A stretch of DNA of 64,000 bases from Chryseobacterium sp. Bi04 (GCF_918698085.1 NZ_CAKKLP010000001.1:62001-126000); one strand, 5' to 3'. Shown: positions 1 to 8,991, counted from the first letter of the stretch. Notes: a model not told the origin generated them from the letters alone. Numbers and translations: made by a program.

Positions 1-2
1 CG

Positions 3-308
3 GGAATGCTTGCTGCAAAATTAGCGTTTAGACAGCTCAACGGAGAAAAAATTGACTGGCAAACAGAATACACAGATTATATCTTATATGGTGTAGATGT
101 TTTCACCACCTATGTAAAGGAATGGTATACGGGTAATCTTCAGGAATTATTCTTCCACCAACCGGAGAACCCTGATGTCAAGAAAAAGATATGTGCAGTA
201 TTGGCTGGATATGTATGGAATAAAGACAATCCTTTTGTAAAAAAGCATGATACAGTAATTAAGAATCTTGCCAACCTCATCAAACAGGAAAAGCAAAATC
301 AACAATAA
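3..308 (+). CDS. C-terminal part of a flavin-dependent oxidoreductase (tryptophan-halogenase-like family), partial
   Basis: The open frame enters from beyond the left edge (a Gly codon precedes the first Met) and stops at 306-308, leaving about 101 residues. The segment is helical and rich in Trp and Tyr (WQTEYTDYILYGVD, EWYTGNLQELFF, CAVLAGYVW). This resembles the C-terminal helical tail of NAD(P)/FAD-dependent oxidoreductases of the flavin-dependent halogenase type that accompany flexirubin-type pigment genes in Flavobacteriia. The FAD-binding half lies outside the window, so the family call rests on the tail alone. It converges on the minus-strand gene at 341, with a terminator between them. 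A pigment role is inference only. Confidence 0.5.
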   Translation, partial: GMLAAKLAFRQLNGEKIDWQTEYTDYILYGVDVFTTYVKEWYTGNLQELFFHQPENPDVKKKICAVLAGYVWNKDNPFVKKHDTVIKNLANLIKQEKQNQQ

Positions 309-313
309 AAAAT

Positions 314-340
314 CGGTCTGAAATTCAGACTGTTTTTGTT
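314..340 (+). terminator. Rho-independent terminator after the partial oxidoreductase gene
   Basis: CGGTCTG / CAGACTG hairpin with an AAATT loop (one G-T pair), followed by TTTTTG and more T-rich sequence. It starts six bases after the stop codon and separates two convergent genes. Confidence 0.7.
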
Positions 341-943
341 TTATTTTAAAGTTTTTTTAATCTCTTTTGCCAATTCCTTGCCTGTTTTTTCATAAGCTGC
401 TGATATTCTTCCATACTCCATTCCATAATCAACTTTACTTCCCACCCCTTCAATTTTATCAGTTTGGATCTTGGCTATCACTTTAGCTGGATTTTCAGTT
501 TCAACAAAAGTTACCACAGTTGATAATTTAGCTGGCTGCATAATCATTCCACCACTCCATCCCGGATACACCCATTTTGTTTCTACAAGTAGGGTATATT
601 TTGTTTTTAAATCTTTTCCAAACTTAATTTTCTTTGATTTAGCATTTAATCCTTCAATAAATCTTTGTATAAAGACAGATTCTCTATGTTCATTCCAATT
701 TCCACTCCACTCTTTCCAAGCATCCTCACCTTTTTTAGCCAATGTCTCTGTCTTTCTTCTTTCAAGATATTGTGCTTCGGTATAGTTATCTACCTGAAAA
801 GTAACATTTTCAAATTTATACTGAACATTTACATCGCTCTGATCTTTAAGAAAATCAAAATTTCCATTTTCATAAGTTAATTTGCTTTGTGCAAATAAAG
901 GAGTTGTAATTGCCATGAATAGCAACAACAATAGATTTTTCAT
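341..943 (-). CDS. Secreted protein of unknown function, paralogue of the next gene
   Basis: 200 residues with a clear Sec signal peptide (MKNLLLLLFMAITTPLFAQ). I do not recognise the mature domain. It shares a layout with the neighbouring gene at 974-1573: a GNFDFLKDQ-type opening (GDYNFLKGQ in the neighbour), a VTF...EAQYLERR segment (TEEQYVAERMTE in the neighbour), a Trp-rich middle, a TLLVETKW strand (TLIVEPTW in the neighbour), and a VTFVETENP motif (ITFVETNNP in the neighbour). The two are therefore tandem paralogues. The gap to the neighbour is 30 bases, which suggests co-transcription. The most that can be said is that it is periplasmic or surface-exposed. Confidence 0.75.
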   Translation of the reverse strand: MKNLLLLLFMAITTPLFAQSKLTYENGNFDFLKDQSDVNVQYKFENVTFQVDNYTEAQYLERRKTETLAKKGEDAWKEWSGNWNEHRESVFIQRFIEGLNAKSKKIKFGKDLKTKYTLLVETKWVYPGWSGGMIMQPAKLSTVVTFVETENPAKVIAKIQTDKIEGVGSKVDYGMEYGRISAAYEKTGKELAKEIKKTLK

Positions 944-973
944 AGTAAGTTTAATCTTAAGAATTATTAATTT

Positions 974-1573
974 TTATTTTCTGGTATAATAATCAACCTT
1001 TAAAGCGAGCATCTTTGACGTTTTTGCAAAACATTCAGCAATACGGTCATTGTTATTTGGAATTCCAACAACATTATCTCCTGTAGCTTTCATTCCTTCA
1101 ACTACCATTAAAACATTATCGGGATTATTAGTTTCTACAAAAGTAATTTTAGAATTCATTTGTGCTGGAATATTACCTATTCCGACAAAAACGCCCTGAG
1201 AAATCCATGTAGGTTCTACGATTAAGGTATATGCAGTCATTTCGAAATTGGTAGCCGCTTTAATATCTGTATTTTTATTCCAGGAAGCCAGAAATTTATC
1301 CTGAAAGGTTTTGGCTTTTGAAAACTCCCAATCATCCTTCCATTTTTGAGCTTTATCTTTACCACTTCTCTTTTCTATCTCAGTCATTCTTTCAGCAACA
1401 TATTGTTCTTCAGTAACCTTTTTCCTGTTAAAAGTTACCCCTTCAAACTTAAAAACTACTTTAATGAATTTTTGTCCTTTTAAAAAGTTATAATCTCCCG
1501 AAATAACTTTGACCCTCTGCGCCGCCAAGCAAGCAGAAAAGGTGATCAAGATCAGAAATAATATTTTTTTCAT
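974..1573 (-). CDS. Secreted protein of unknown function, paralogue of the 341-943 gene
   Basis: 199 residues. I start at the ATG at 1573; a GTG 18 bases upstream would overlap the preceding gene, and the ATG gives a normal signal peptide (MKKILFLILITFSACLAAQ). A Cys inside the hydrophobic stretch (FSACLAA) is followed by Leu and does not form a convincing lipobox. The body parallels the 341-943 protein: FLKGQ, VTF, EEQYVAERMTE, a TLIVEPTW strand and ITFVETNNP. It begins 14 bases after the stop of the AMP-ligase-like gene, so the three genes may be one transcript. Function unknown. Confidence 0.75.
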   Translation of the reverse strand: MKKILFLILITFSACLAAQRVKVISGDYNFLKGQKFIKVVFKFEGVTFNRKKVTEEQYVAERMTEIEKRSGKDKAQKWKDDWEFSKAKTFQDKFLASWNKNTDIKAATNFEMTAYTLIVEPTWISQGVFVGIGNIPAQMNSKITFVETNNPDNVLMVVEGMKATGDNVVGIPNNNDRIAECFAKTSKMLALKVDYYTRK

Positions 1574-1587
1574 ATTTGTTTTTATTT

Positions 1588-2880
1588 TCACCTTAAATCA
1601 ATAAAAGTGATTGGTTTCCTGCTATTTGGATGGTAAACAGTTTTGGATAATATTTCAAAATCTACCATTTCAATCTTAGGACTTACCCTGAGTTTTGCCC
1701 GGAAGTGATCCCTTACTTCATGTACAAAGTTTTCATTGTTTTCCTCTGTACTTACCCTGATTATAATTTCATCAAGTCCTATTTCATTAGCCTGAATAAC
1801 GATCTGATAACAGAGAATACCATTAAAATCATTCAGGATATCATTCATGGCCGGAGGATATAATGTTGTTCCTTTATATTTAATCATCTGTTGCTTTCTG
1901 CCAACTACAGGACCCAATCTCATGGTATTTCTTCCACACTGACAAGGCTTATAATGAGCTTTTACAATATCTCCTGTTTTAAATCTCAACAAAGGAATTG
2001 CTTCCACTCCCAACGTTGTAATCGTAAGCTCACCACTTTCTCCTTCTTGCACAGGATCTCCGTGATCATCCAGGATTTCTGTAATAATAAGTTCAGGATG
2101 GTGATGTCCGCCCATCTGAAACTCACATTCCGTGAATGCGGTGCTCATCTCGGTAGATGCATAGGTTGAAAAAAGATTGATATTCCATTTTTCTTTGATC
2201 TTCTGCGAAAGAATATTATCTGTAAAATCCTGATTTTTGATGCTTTCTCCAATACAGACGGCACCGTAAACACTGGAGTTTTTATAATCAAGGCCGTGTT
2301 TTTCGGCATAATCAATCATTTTCAGCAAAAAAGAAGGCACAGTAATCAGGTATTTAGGCTGATACCTAAAAATAGAATCCCATTGAAGTTCCGGAATTCC
2401 CGGTCCCATTCTCACAACGCTTGCCCCCATTTTTCTTAAACCCAAAAAGTAGGCAAGACCAGCCATAAAGCGCTTGTCAATGGTTGTGATCATCTGTACC
2501 ACATCTCCTTTCTGAATTCCTGCACAGGCAAAAGAGATGGCTTCATTATAAGCCAGTCTCTCAAGATCACTGTCAGACAATCCAAATGTCACCGGATCTC
2601 CCAGTGTTCCTGAAGTTGTGCTATAATCAACAATTTTATCCGGAGGAATGCAGAAAAAGTCATGATTATGCTGTTGTAAATCATTTTTTGTTGTCGTAGG
2701 GATTTTCTGCAGATCTTCCAGGGTGATGATATTCTTTATATGGATATCATTTTCTGTGAATAGTTTTTTATAAAAAGGTGAATGAGTTTCAAGATAAGCC
2801 AATAGCTCCTGAAGTTTTCTCTCCTGAAACTTTTTAATTTCCTGAATGGATGATCTTTCGATGGATGGATGAAATTCCAA
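1588..2880 (-). CDS. Phenylacetate-CoA ligase-like AMP-binding enzyme
   Basis: 430 residues, the normal size for the PaaK-like branch of the adenylate-forming superfamily. Visible features are an N-terminal helical region ending at SPFYKKLF, the phosphate-binding loop YSTTSGTLGDPVTFG near residue 85, a YASTEMSTAFTECE segment matching the adenine-binding motif near 240, the RFKTGDIV motif near 300, and a CQCGRN pair followed by a hinge (VVGRKQQMIKYKGTTLYP) leading to the small C-terminal domain. Such enzymes activate an aryl or acyl acid with ATP to form an acyl-adenylate and then a CoA thioester. The substrate cannot be read from the sequence. Similar genes occur in flavobacterial pigment clusters, and the oxidoreductase tail at the left edge is compatible with that. 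Confidence 0.8.
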   Translation of the reverse strand: MEFHPSIERSSIQEIKKFQERKLQELLAYLETHSPFYKKLFTENDIHIKNIITLEDLQKIPTTTKNDLQQHNHDFFCIPPDKIVDYSTTSGTLGDPVTFGLSDSDLERLAYNEAISFACAGIQKGDVVQMITTIDKRFMAGLAYFLGLRKMGASVVRMGPGIPELQWDSIFRYQPKYLITVPSFLLKMIDYAEKHGLDYKNSSVYGAVCIGESIKNQDFTDNILSQKIKEKWNINLFSTYASTEMSTAFTECEFQMGGHHHPELIITEILDDHGDPVQEGESGELTITTLGVEAIPLLRFKTGDIVKAHYKPCQCGRNTMRLGPVVGRKQQMIKYKGTTLYPPAMNDILNDFNGILCYQIVIQANEIGLDEIIIRVSTEENNENFVHEVRDHFRAKLRVSPKIEMVDFEILSKTVYHPNSRKPITFIDLR

Positions 2881-2965
2881 TGATTTTAATTTTTAGAAGA
2901 CAAATTTATTTAAAAATAAAAGACTGAAACATGAAAAGGTTAAAAGATTACTACCCTCCATTGAT

Positions 2966-4654
2966 TTATCTCTGAAACGTTAAAGTTTGGGTATTGGCAT
3001 TTCCTGCAGTATTGACTGTCGTTATCTCTAAAGTATGCTTACCGGATCCTTTGGGGCACTTTTCATCAAAAGTATAGATAAAATAATCTTTTACTCTTGC
3101 AAAGCGAAGCCACTTCCCATCCAGTTCTGCCCTAAATGAAACGATGTCACCCACACTTGTATTTCCTTTCAAACGTAAAGTCCCGCTATTTATAAGCGCT
3201 CCATCTTTCCATTCCGTAGTAATAAATGGAGAACTTTTGTCTAAGATCAATTTCACCAAGCCCAATCTGTTGAATTCCCCCTGTACCCAATCTCCGGTCC
3301 AGTTTCCTTTTACAGCATCTTTATCACTTCCATAATCCAGCAATATCACTACTTTATCTTTTTCCTCTTTGGTCAATTTCCGGTTGGGTTTTATTTTTAC
3401 AGTGTATCGATCATGAATGGGAACATATGGATTGTGCAGCACAATGGCATTGGAAATTACATTTTCTTCAGCATCGGGTTTTTCGTACATGCTAAAGTTC
3501 ACAGCATCATACACTGCATTTTTACTCAAAACTATTTCAGCATTTTCTGTGGCAATCGTTTTTCCTTCATCCGGCTTTACCGTTTTATGAGTAGACGGAA
3601 TATTATTTCCGGTAGTATTCAGCTGCACTTTTGTTGCCAACCGGCTTGTATTTCCGTTCACGTCTTTTAAAATAATCTCAATATGATGGACCTCTTTGTC
3701 CTGAAGATTAATAACTCCCGATACATTGGGAAGACTGTAATTCTGTAGTTTCATTCCCGGTAAAACAGATAAATGCTGGATATTCATTTTATCCCTGATG
3801 AATTTGGTGTAATCTATACAGCCATTCTGATAGCGGGTGTCATCATAGCTTACTTTATCAATGGAAAAACTATAGATGAGCTTACCATCCATTAATAATT
3901 CTGCATGGTAAACACCCAGGTTAAATCCCTGATTGGCTTTATCCACCGCTTTAACAGCGAAGCTTATCACCGGCGAATTTACCGTGACAAGATCCGTTGT
4001 ATATATATTTCCTGCTTTTTTTACAGCGACTCCGTTTGCTCCCGGTTCATAGGTACTGAAGCTTCTGTCATACCAGTACAGCCCACTAATAATAGGAGCT
4101 ACAGAGTCCGGAATGGCAAAACCAAACAGCAGAGGGTTAAGACATTCCTCCGTTTTGGTATTCCTTATTTCAAAATGTAAGTGGGGCCCTGCGGAACCTC
4201 CTGTATTTCCACTCAAAGCAATAAGCTGCCCTTTTGTTACAGGAAACTGCCCCGGCTGAAATGTCATATCCTGTTCCCACTTTTCATCTTTATATTGCCT
4301 TTCTTTTACATACTCTTCAAGCCTGTCAAAATATTTATTTAAATGAGCATACACTGTGGTATAGCCATTGGGATGGGTAATATAGACTGCATTCCCAAAA
4401 CCATACCGCTCCACTTTTATCCTGCTTACATACCCGTCTGCTGCTGCCACTACCGGCAGGTTTTCTTTACTGTTCGTCCGTAAATCCAATCCCATATGAA
4501 AATGGTTAGCCCGGACTGCCCCAAAATTGGCAGCCAGCTGCATGGGAATATTTAAGGGATTGCGGAAGTAGTTTTGTGGATAATTATCTTGAGCCTGGGT
4601 AGAGAAGCTGTTGATAAAACAAACAATCAGCATCAGTTTATAAAAGATTTTCAT
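2966..4654 (-). CDS. M23 family zinc metallopeptidase, secreted
   Basis: 562 residues with a signal peptide (ends near SFSTQAQ). The peptidase domain is N-terminal. HFHMGLDLR supplies the HxxxD zinc ligands near residues 52-57, followed by VVAAADGYVSRI, a YITHPNGYTTVYAHL segment, and GGSAGPHLHFEIR, which supplies the catalytic HxH near residue 160. The remaining 380 residues look like beta-sandwich domains and lack a recognised catalytic motif. M23 enzymes of this LytM type cut peptidoglycan cross-links, or act as degenerate activators when zinc ligands are missing. All ligands are present here, so an active periplasmic endopeptidase is likely. Confidence 0.88.
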   Translation of the reverse strand: MKIFYKLMLIVCFINSFSTQAQDNYPQNYFRNPLNIPMQLAANFGAVRANHFHMGLDLRTNSKENLPVVAAADGYVSRIKVERYGFGNAVYITHPNGYTTVYAHLNKYFDRLEEYVKERQYKDEKWEQDMTFQPGQFPVTKGQLIALSGNTGGSAGPHLHFEIRNTKTEECLNPLLFGFAIPDSVAPIISGLYWYDRSFSTYEPGANGVAVKKAGNIYTTDLVTVNSPVISFAVKAVDKANQGFNLGVYHAELLMDGKLIYSFSIDKVSYDDTRYQNGCIDYTKFIRDKMNIQHLSVLPGMKLQNYSLPNVSGVINLQDKEVHHIEIILKDVNGNTSRLATKVQLNTTGNNIPSTHKTVKPDEGKTIATENAEIVLSKNAVYDAVNFSMYEKPDAEENVISNAIVLHNPYVPIHDRYTVKIKPNRKLTKEEKDKVVILLDYGSDKDAVKGNWTGDWVQGEFNRLGLVKLILDKSSPFITTEWKDGALINSGTLRLKGNTSVGDIVSFRAELDGKWLRFARVKDYFIYTFDEKCPKGSGKHTLEITTVNTAGNANTQTLTFQR

Positions 4655-4809
4655 ACAGCATTTGGGTTTAGATTTACTTAAATATACAGAATTTCAAGCA
4701 ATGATTGTGCTATTTTCCTCTTGTAGATTGTATTTTTAACCCCAGATGCACCCGGATTTTCAAAGATGTGAATAAAAATCTGAGCGATCTGCAATAGACC
4801 ATATTTACA

Positions 4810-4880
4810 TTTGGGCTAAATCCGATGGACGAAGTAAATTTACATTTTAGATTGACCAAAGCCCACTTCTATCGAATAAA
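4810..4880 (+). repeat. Dispersed 71-nt element, degenerate copy
   Basis: Begins TTTGGGCTAAATCCGATGGA and ends AAAGCCCACTTCTATCGAAT. These align end to end with the better copies at 10791-10860 and 43490-43560 (TTTCGGCTAAAGCCAATGGA and AAAGCCCACTCCTATTGAAT). Its length is the same. Its internal hairpins are partly broken, so this looks like an old copy. Confidence 0.6.
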
Positions 4881-4907
4881 GGCTGTTAAATTTTATTGTA
4901 AAAACAG

Positions 4908-4943
4908 ACTGAAAACTGACTAATTCACCATTCATCATTCACT
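4908..4943 (+). repeat. Short heptamer tract
   Basis: ACTGAAA and ACTGACT, then ATTCACC, ATTCATC, ATTCACT: imperfect seven-base units in two blocks. It lies 28 bases after a copy of the 71-nt element, the same arrangement as at 10791-10911. Confidence 0.5.
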
Positions 4944-5035
4944 TTTATGCTTGGCCTTCATTTATATTTCTGAAATTGAACTTTTTAATAGATGATATCA
5001 AAATAAAACATATATTATAAACCGACAAAATTTAG

Positions 5036-5043
5036 TAAATTTG
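5036..5043 (+). promoter_or_regulatory. Probable ileS promoter -7 box
   Basis: TAAATTTG matches the Bacteroidota -7 consensus TAnnTTTG and lies 36 bases before the ileS ATG. No good -33 TTG is seen at the usual 17-23 base spacing. Confidence 0.5.
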
Positions 5044-5079
5044 CAGACTTAATTAATCAACGATATTGAGATATTTACA

Positions 5080-8000
5080 ATGAGCCAATTTAAAGAATAC
5101 AAAAACCTCAACCTTATTGACATAGCCGACAATGTAGCGGAATTTTGGAAACAGAATAATACGTTCAGTAAAAGTGTTGAGATTCGTCAGGGCAATCCTG
5201 AGTTTGTTTTTTATGAAGGTCCGCCTTCAGCAAACGGTATGCCTGGAATTCACCACGTAATGGCAAGAGCATTGAAAGATATTTTCTGCCGTTACCAAAC
5301 GCAAAACGGGAAACAGGTTTTCCGTAAAGCGGGTTGGGATACGCATGGTCTTCCTGTGGAACTGGGTGTAGAAAAAGAATTAGGAATTACGAAAGAAGAT
5401 ATTGGCAAAAAAATCTCTATTGAAGACTACAATAAAGCATGTCGTGAAGCGGTAATGCGTTATACTGATGTGTGGAATAACCTTACTGAGAAAATCGGAT
5501 ATTGGGTAGATCTTGAGGATCCGTACATCACGTACAAGTCAAAATATATGGAAACCGTTTGGTGGTTACTGAAACAGTTATATGACAAAAGCTTGTTGTA
5601 TAAAGGGTATACCATCCAGCCTTACTCTCCAAAAGCAGGAACAGGACTTTCTTCACACGAGCTGAACCAGCCGGGAACGTACCGTGATGTTTCAGATACC
5701 ACGATCGTAGCTCAGTTTAAAGTAAAGAAAGATTCGTCTGCTTTATTCAGTGATGTTGACGGAGATGTGCATATCCTGGCATGGACAACTACTCCATGGA
5801 CATTGCCATCCAACACAGCGCTTACAGTAGGCAGAGATATAGAATATGTTGTAGTGAAAACTTTCAATCAGTATACCTTTGAACCTGTAACAGTAGTTTT
5901 ATCAAGAGTTTTATTACCTAAGGTTTTCGGTAAAAAATATACAGAAGGAACGGATGAGGATTTCGCGAACTATACTTCGGAAAACAAAGTCATTCCTTTT
6001 AAAGTTTTAAAAGAATTTACGGGAGAACAGCTTGTTGGGACAAGGTATGAGCAATTAGTTCCTTGGTTTACACCCAATGACAGCCCTGAAAACGCTTTCA
6101 GAGTAATCCTGGGAGATTTTGTAACAACAGAAGATGGTACAGGTATCGTTCACACGGCACCTACTTTTGGTGCTGATGATGCGAGGGTTGCTAAAATGGC
6201 TCAGCCTGAAATTCCGCCAATGTTGGTAAAGGATGAAAATGACAACCTTGTTCCATTGGTAGATTTGCAAGGAAGATTCATCAAAGGAGAAAATGTTCCT
6301 GAAGTCTATGCCGGAAAATATATTAAAAACGAATATTACGATGAAGGGACTGCACCTGAAAAATCCTGGGATGTAGAGCTTGCTATCTTGTTGAAAACAG
6401 AAAACAAAGCCTTCAAAGTAGAGAAATATGTCCACTCGTATCCTCATTGCTGGAGAACAGACAAACCGGTATTATACTATCCGTTAGATTCATGGTTTGT
6501 AAAAATGACCGCTGTAAAAGACAGATTGGTAAACCTGAACAAAGAGATCAACTGGAAGCCCAAAGCTACCGGAGAAGGACGTTTTGCCAACTGGCTTGAA
6601 AATGTAAACGACTGGAACCTTTCCCGTTCACGCTATTGGGGTATTCCATTACCGATCTGGAGAACGGAGGATCTGAAAGAAGAAAAAATCATAGGTTCTG
6701 TAGAAGAGCTTTACAACGAAATCGAAAAATCTGTTGAGGCAGGATTCATGACTGAAAACCCGTTCAAAGGTTTTGTTATTGGAAATATGTCTGAATCAAA
6801 CTATGAACTGGTGGACCTTCATAAAAATGTGGTTGACAAAGTAGTGTTGGTTTCTGATTCGGGAAGAGGAATGAAGCGTGAAAGTGATCTGATCGACGTT
6901 TGGTTTGATTCTGGTTCGATGCCATATGCGCAGCTGCATTATCCTTTTGAAAATAAAGAATTAATAGACAACCATAAAGCTTTCCCTGCAGACTTTATTG
7001 CTGAAGGTGTTGATCAGACCCGTGGATGGTTCTATACCCTTCATGCTATCGGAACAGCTGTTTTTGATTCTGTAGCCTATAAAAACGTGATGAGTAATGG
7101 TCTTGTTCTGGATAAAAACGGGCAGAAGATGTCAAAACGTTTAGGAAATGCAGTGGATCCGTTTGAAACACTTTCTGTATATGGACCTGATGCTACCCGT
7201 TGGTATATGATCTCCAATGCCAATCCCTGGGAAAACCTGAAGTTTGATATTGAAGGAATTGATGAGGTAAGAAGAAAGTTCTTTGGAACCCTGTACAATA
7301 CGTATTCATTCTTTGCACTCTATGCGAATGTTGACGGATTCAACTATTCGGAGAAAGAAGTGGAAAGCCGTCCTGAAATAGACAGATGGATCCTTTCTGA
7401 GCTGAACCTTCTGATCAAAGAAGTGAAAGCATTCTATGAAGATTATGAACCTACCAGAGTAGCAAGAGCGATCAGCACATTTGTGAATGATAATTTAAGC
7501 AACTGGTACGTAAGGTTATGCAGAAGACGTTTCTGGAAGGGGGAATATTCTGATGATAAAATCTCTGCATACCAGACTTTATATACCTGCCTCGAAGTGG
7601 TAACCAAATTATCTGCACCTATTGCTCCATTCTTTATGGATCAGCTGTATCAGGACCTGAATAAAGTAACAGGTAAAGAAAACTGTGAGTCTGTGCATTT
7701 AACGGACTTCCCGGTTGCTGATGAAAGTTTAATAGACCAGGATTTGGTTGAAAAAACCCATTTGGCTCAGAATATTACCAGTATGGTTTTCTCTTTAAGA
7801 AAGAAAGAGAACGTAAAAGTACGCCAGCCATTACAAAAAGTATTAATTCCTGTATTGGACTCTAAAACAGAGGAACAGATTTTGGCTGTTGCCGATCTGA
7901 TTAAGCAGGAAGTAAATGTGAAAGAATTACAGTTAATCAATGCTGAAGAAGCATCTCATTTAATTGTAAAACAGATCAAACCCAACTTCAAAGCATTAGG

Positions 8001-8475
8001 TCCTAAATTAGGAAAAGACATGAAGGTGGTTGGGGCTGAGATCGGTGCTCTTGGTACAGAAAAGATTTCGGATCTGGAGAGAGAAGGAAAACTTGATATT
8101 CAGGGATATGAGATCACTTTAGATGATGTGGAAATCTCAACAAAAGATATCCCGGGATGGACGGTAACTTCTGATGGAAAAACAACTGTGGCATTAGATT
8201 TGACATTAACTGATGAGTTAAAATCTGAAGGGATCGCAAGAGAGTTCATTAATAGAATTCAGAACCTGCGAAAAGATAAGAATTTTGATCTGACAGACAG
8301 AATTAATATCTTCATTGAGGAGAATTCTCTTTTCATTGAAAATGTTAAGAAAAATGAGGAATATATTTCTTCTGAAGTCTTGTCAAATAAAATAGAAATT
8401 GTATCTTCACTTTCAAATTTTAACGAAATCGAAATAGATGAGGTTAGTTTTAAGATAAATATTGAAAAAAATTAA
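5080..8475 (+). CDS. ileS: Isoleucyl-tRNA synthetase (IleRS2-like) with a swapped GIHH signature
   Basis: 1131 residues, a class I synthetase that charges tRNA-Ile in the cytoplasm. The N-terminal signature region reads PPSANGMPGIHHVMAR at residues 48-63: where the usual HIGH stands there is Gly56-Ile57-His58-His59. The KMSKR loop is intact (NGQKMSKRLGNAVDP near residue 680). The CP1 editing domain shows AWTTTPWTLPSNTAL, and the anticodon-binding region follows, ending in a long C-terminal extension without the zinc-binding Cys cluster of the E. coli-type enzyme. This length and end are typical of the eukaryote-like IleRS2 clade. A GxHH signature has been linked to very high mupirocin resistance in IleRS2. 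It heads the run ileS, dksA-like, two small genes, lspA. Confidence 0.97.
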   Translation: MSQFKEYKNLNLIDIADNVAEFWKQNNTFSKSVEIRQGNPEFVFYEGPPSANGMPGIHHVMARALKDIFCRYQTQNGKQVFRKAGWDTHGLPVELGVEKELGITKEDIGKKISIEDYNKACREAVMRYTDVWNNLTEKIGYWVDLEDPYITYKSKYMETVWWLLKQLYDKSLLYKGYTIQPYSPKAGTGLSSHELNQPGTYRDVSDTTIVAQFKVKKDSSALFSDVDGDVHILAWTTTPWTLPSNTALTVGRDIEYVVVKTFNQYTFEPVTVVLSRVLLPKVFGKKYTEGTDEDFANYTSENKVIPFKVLKEFTGEQLVGTRYEQLVPWFTPNDSPENAFRVILGDFVTTEDGTGIVHTAPTFGADDARVAKMAQPEIPPMLVKDENDNLVPLVDLQGRFIKGENVPEVYAGKYIKNEYYDEGTAPEKSWDVELAILLKTENKAFKVEKYVHSYPHCWRTDKPVLYYPLDSWFVKMTAVKDRLVNLNKEINWKPKATGEGRFANWLENVNDWNLSRSRYWGIPLPIWRTEDLKEEKIIGSVEELYNEIEKSVEAGFMTENPFKGFVIGNMSESNYELVDLHKNVVDKVVLVSDSGRGMKRESDLIDVWFDSGSMPYAQLHYPFENKELIDNHKAFPADFIAEGVDQTRGWFYTLHAIGTAVFDSVAYKNVMSNGLVLDKNGQKMSKRLGNAVDPFETLSVYGPDATRWYMISNANPWENLKFDIEGIDEVRRKFFGTLYNTYSFFALYANVDGFNYSEKEVESRPEIDRWILSELNLLIKEVKAFYEDYEPTRVARAISTFVNDNLSNWYVRLCRRRFWKGEYSDDKISAYQTLYTCLEVVTKLSAPIAPFFMDQLYQDLNKVTGKENCESVHLTDFPVADESLIDQDLVEKTHLAQNITSMVFSLRKKENVKVRQPLQKVLIPVLDSKTEEQILAVADLIKQEVNVKELQLINAEEASHLIVKQIKPNFKALGPKLGKDMKVVGAEIGALGTEKISDLEREGKLDIQGYEITLDDVEISTKDIPGWTVTSDGKTTVALDLTLTDELKSEGIAREFINRIQNLRKDKNFDLTDRINIFIEENSLFIENVKKNEEYISSEVLSNKIEIVSSLSNFNEIEIDEVSFKINIEKN

Positions 8476-8533
8476 CATGTAGTTATTGTATTTCAAAATC
8501 CATTTCATAATTTTATTAAAAAAGAGAAAGAAT

Positions 8534-8914
8534 ATGTCAGACGAAAGAGTAAGATACAGCGATGCTGATTTACAGGAATTTAAGGCAATCATAAAAGAAA
8601 AAATAGAAAAAGCAGAAAAAGATCTTCAGCTGATCAGAGAGAGTTTCATCAATGACCAGAATAATGGAACAGATGACACTTCACCTACCTTCAAAGCTTT
8701 TGAAGAAGGCGCTGAAACATTGAGCAAAGAGCAGAACTCTATTTTGGCAGGAAGACAGGAAAAATTCGTGCGTGATCTTAAAAATGCTTTAATCAGAATC
8801 GAAAATAAAACGTATGGTGTTTGTAGAGTAACAGGGAAGCTTATTCCTAAGGAAAGGCTATTGGCCGTTCCCCATGCTACCTTGAGCATCGAAGCGAAAA
8901 ACATGCAAAAATAA
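8534..8914 (+). CDS. DksA/TraR-family protein lacking most zinc cysteines
   Basis: 126 residues from the ATG at 8534, which follows a purine-rich AAAGAGAAAGAAT leader; an upstream in-frame ATG at 8486 would add an unlikely hydrophobic tail. Residues 10-95 form a long charged helical hairpin. The C-terminal finger region reads YGVCRVTGKLIPKERL...PHATLSIEA. At the four zinc positions the residues are Cys97, Thr100, Ser118 and Ala121, so only one Cys remains. This recalls zinc-independent DksA paralogues such as DksA2 of Pseudomonas. The acidic DxxDxA tip motif of E. coli DksA is not evident. Family members bind the RNA polymerase secondary channel and alter promoter output with ppGpp. It starts 58 bases after ileS. 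Confidence 0.85.
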   Translation: MSDERVRYSDADLQEFKAIIKEKIEKAEKDLQLIRESFINDQNNGTDDTSPTFKAFEEGAETLSKEQNSILAGRQEKFVRDLKNALIRIENKTYGVCRVTGKLIPKERLLAVPHATLSIEAKNMQK

Positions 8915-8938
8915 CCGTAAGGTTTGTAAATAATATTG

Positions 8939-8980
8939 GGTTTATATCGTATTCACGGATACTTTATAAACCTAATTTTT
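8939..8980 (+). terminator. Hairpin terminator after the dksA-like gene
   Basis: GGTTTATA-tc-GTAT-tcacgg-ATAC-tt-TATAAACC is a nearly continuous stem with one symmetric internal loop, followed by TAATTTTT. It sits 25 bases after the stop. Readthrough to the following genes remains possible. Confidence 0.65.
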
Positions 8981-8991
8981 AATGTATACCC

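Larger units (their letters stand above)
4655..5079. other. 425-base intergenic region upstream of ileS
   Basis: Divergent region between the M23 peptidase gene and ileS. It holds a degenerate copy of the 71-nt dispersed element (4810-4880), a short tract of seven-base units (about 4908-4943), and the ileS promoter -7 box (5036-5043). I see no open reading frame or RNA gene in it. Confidence 0.7.
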
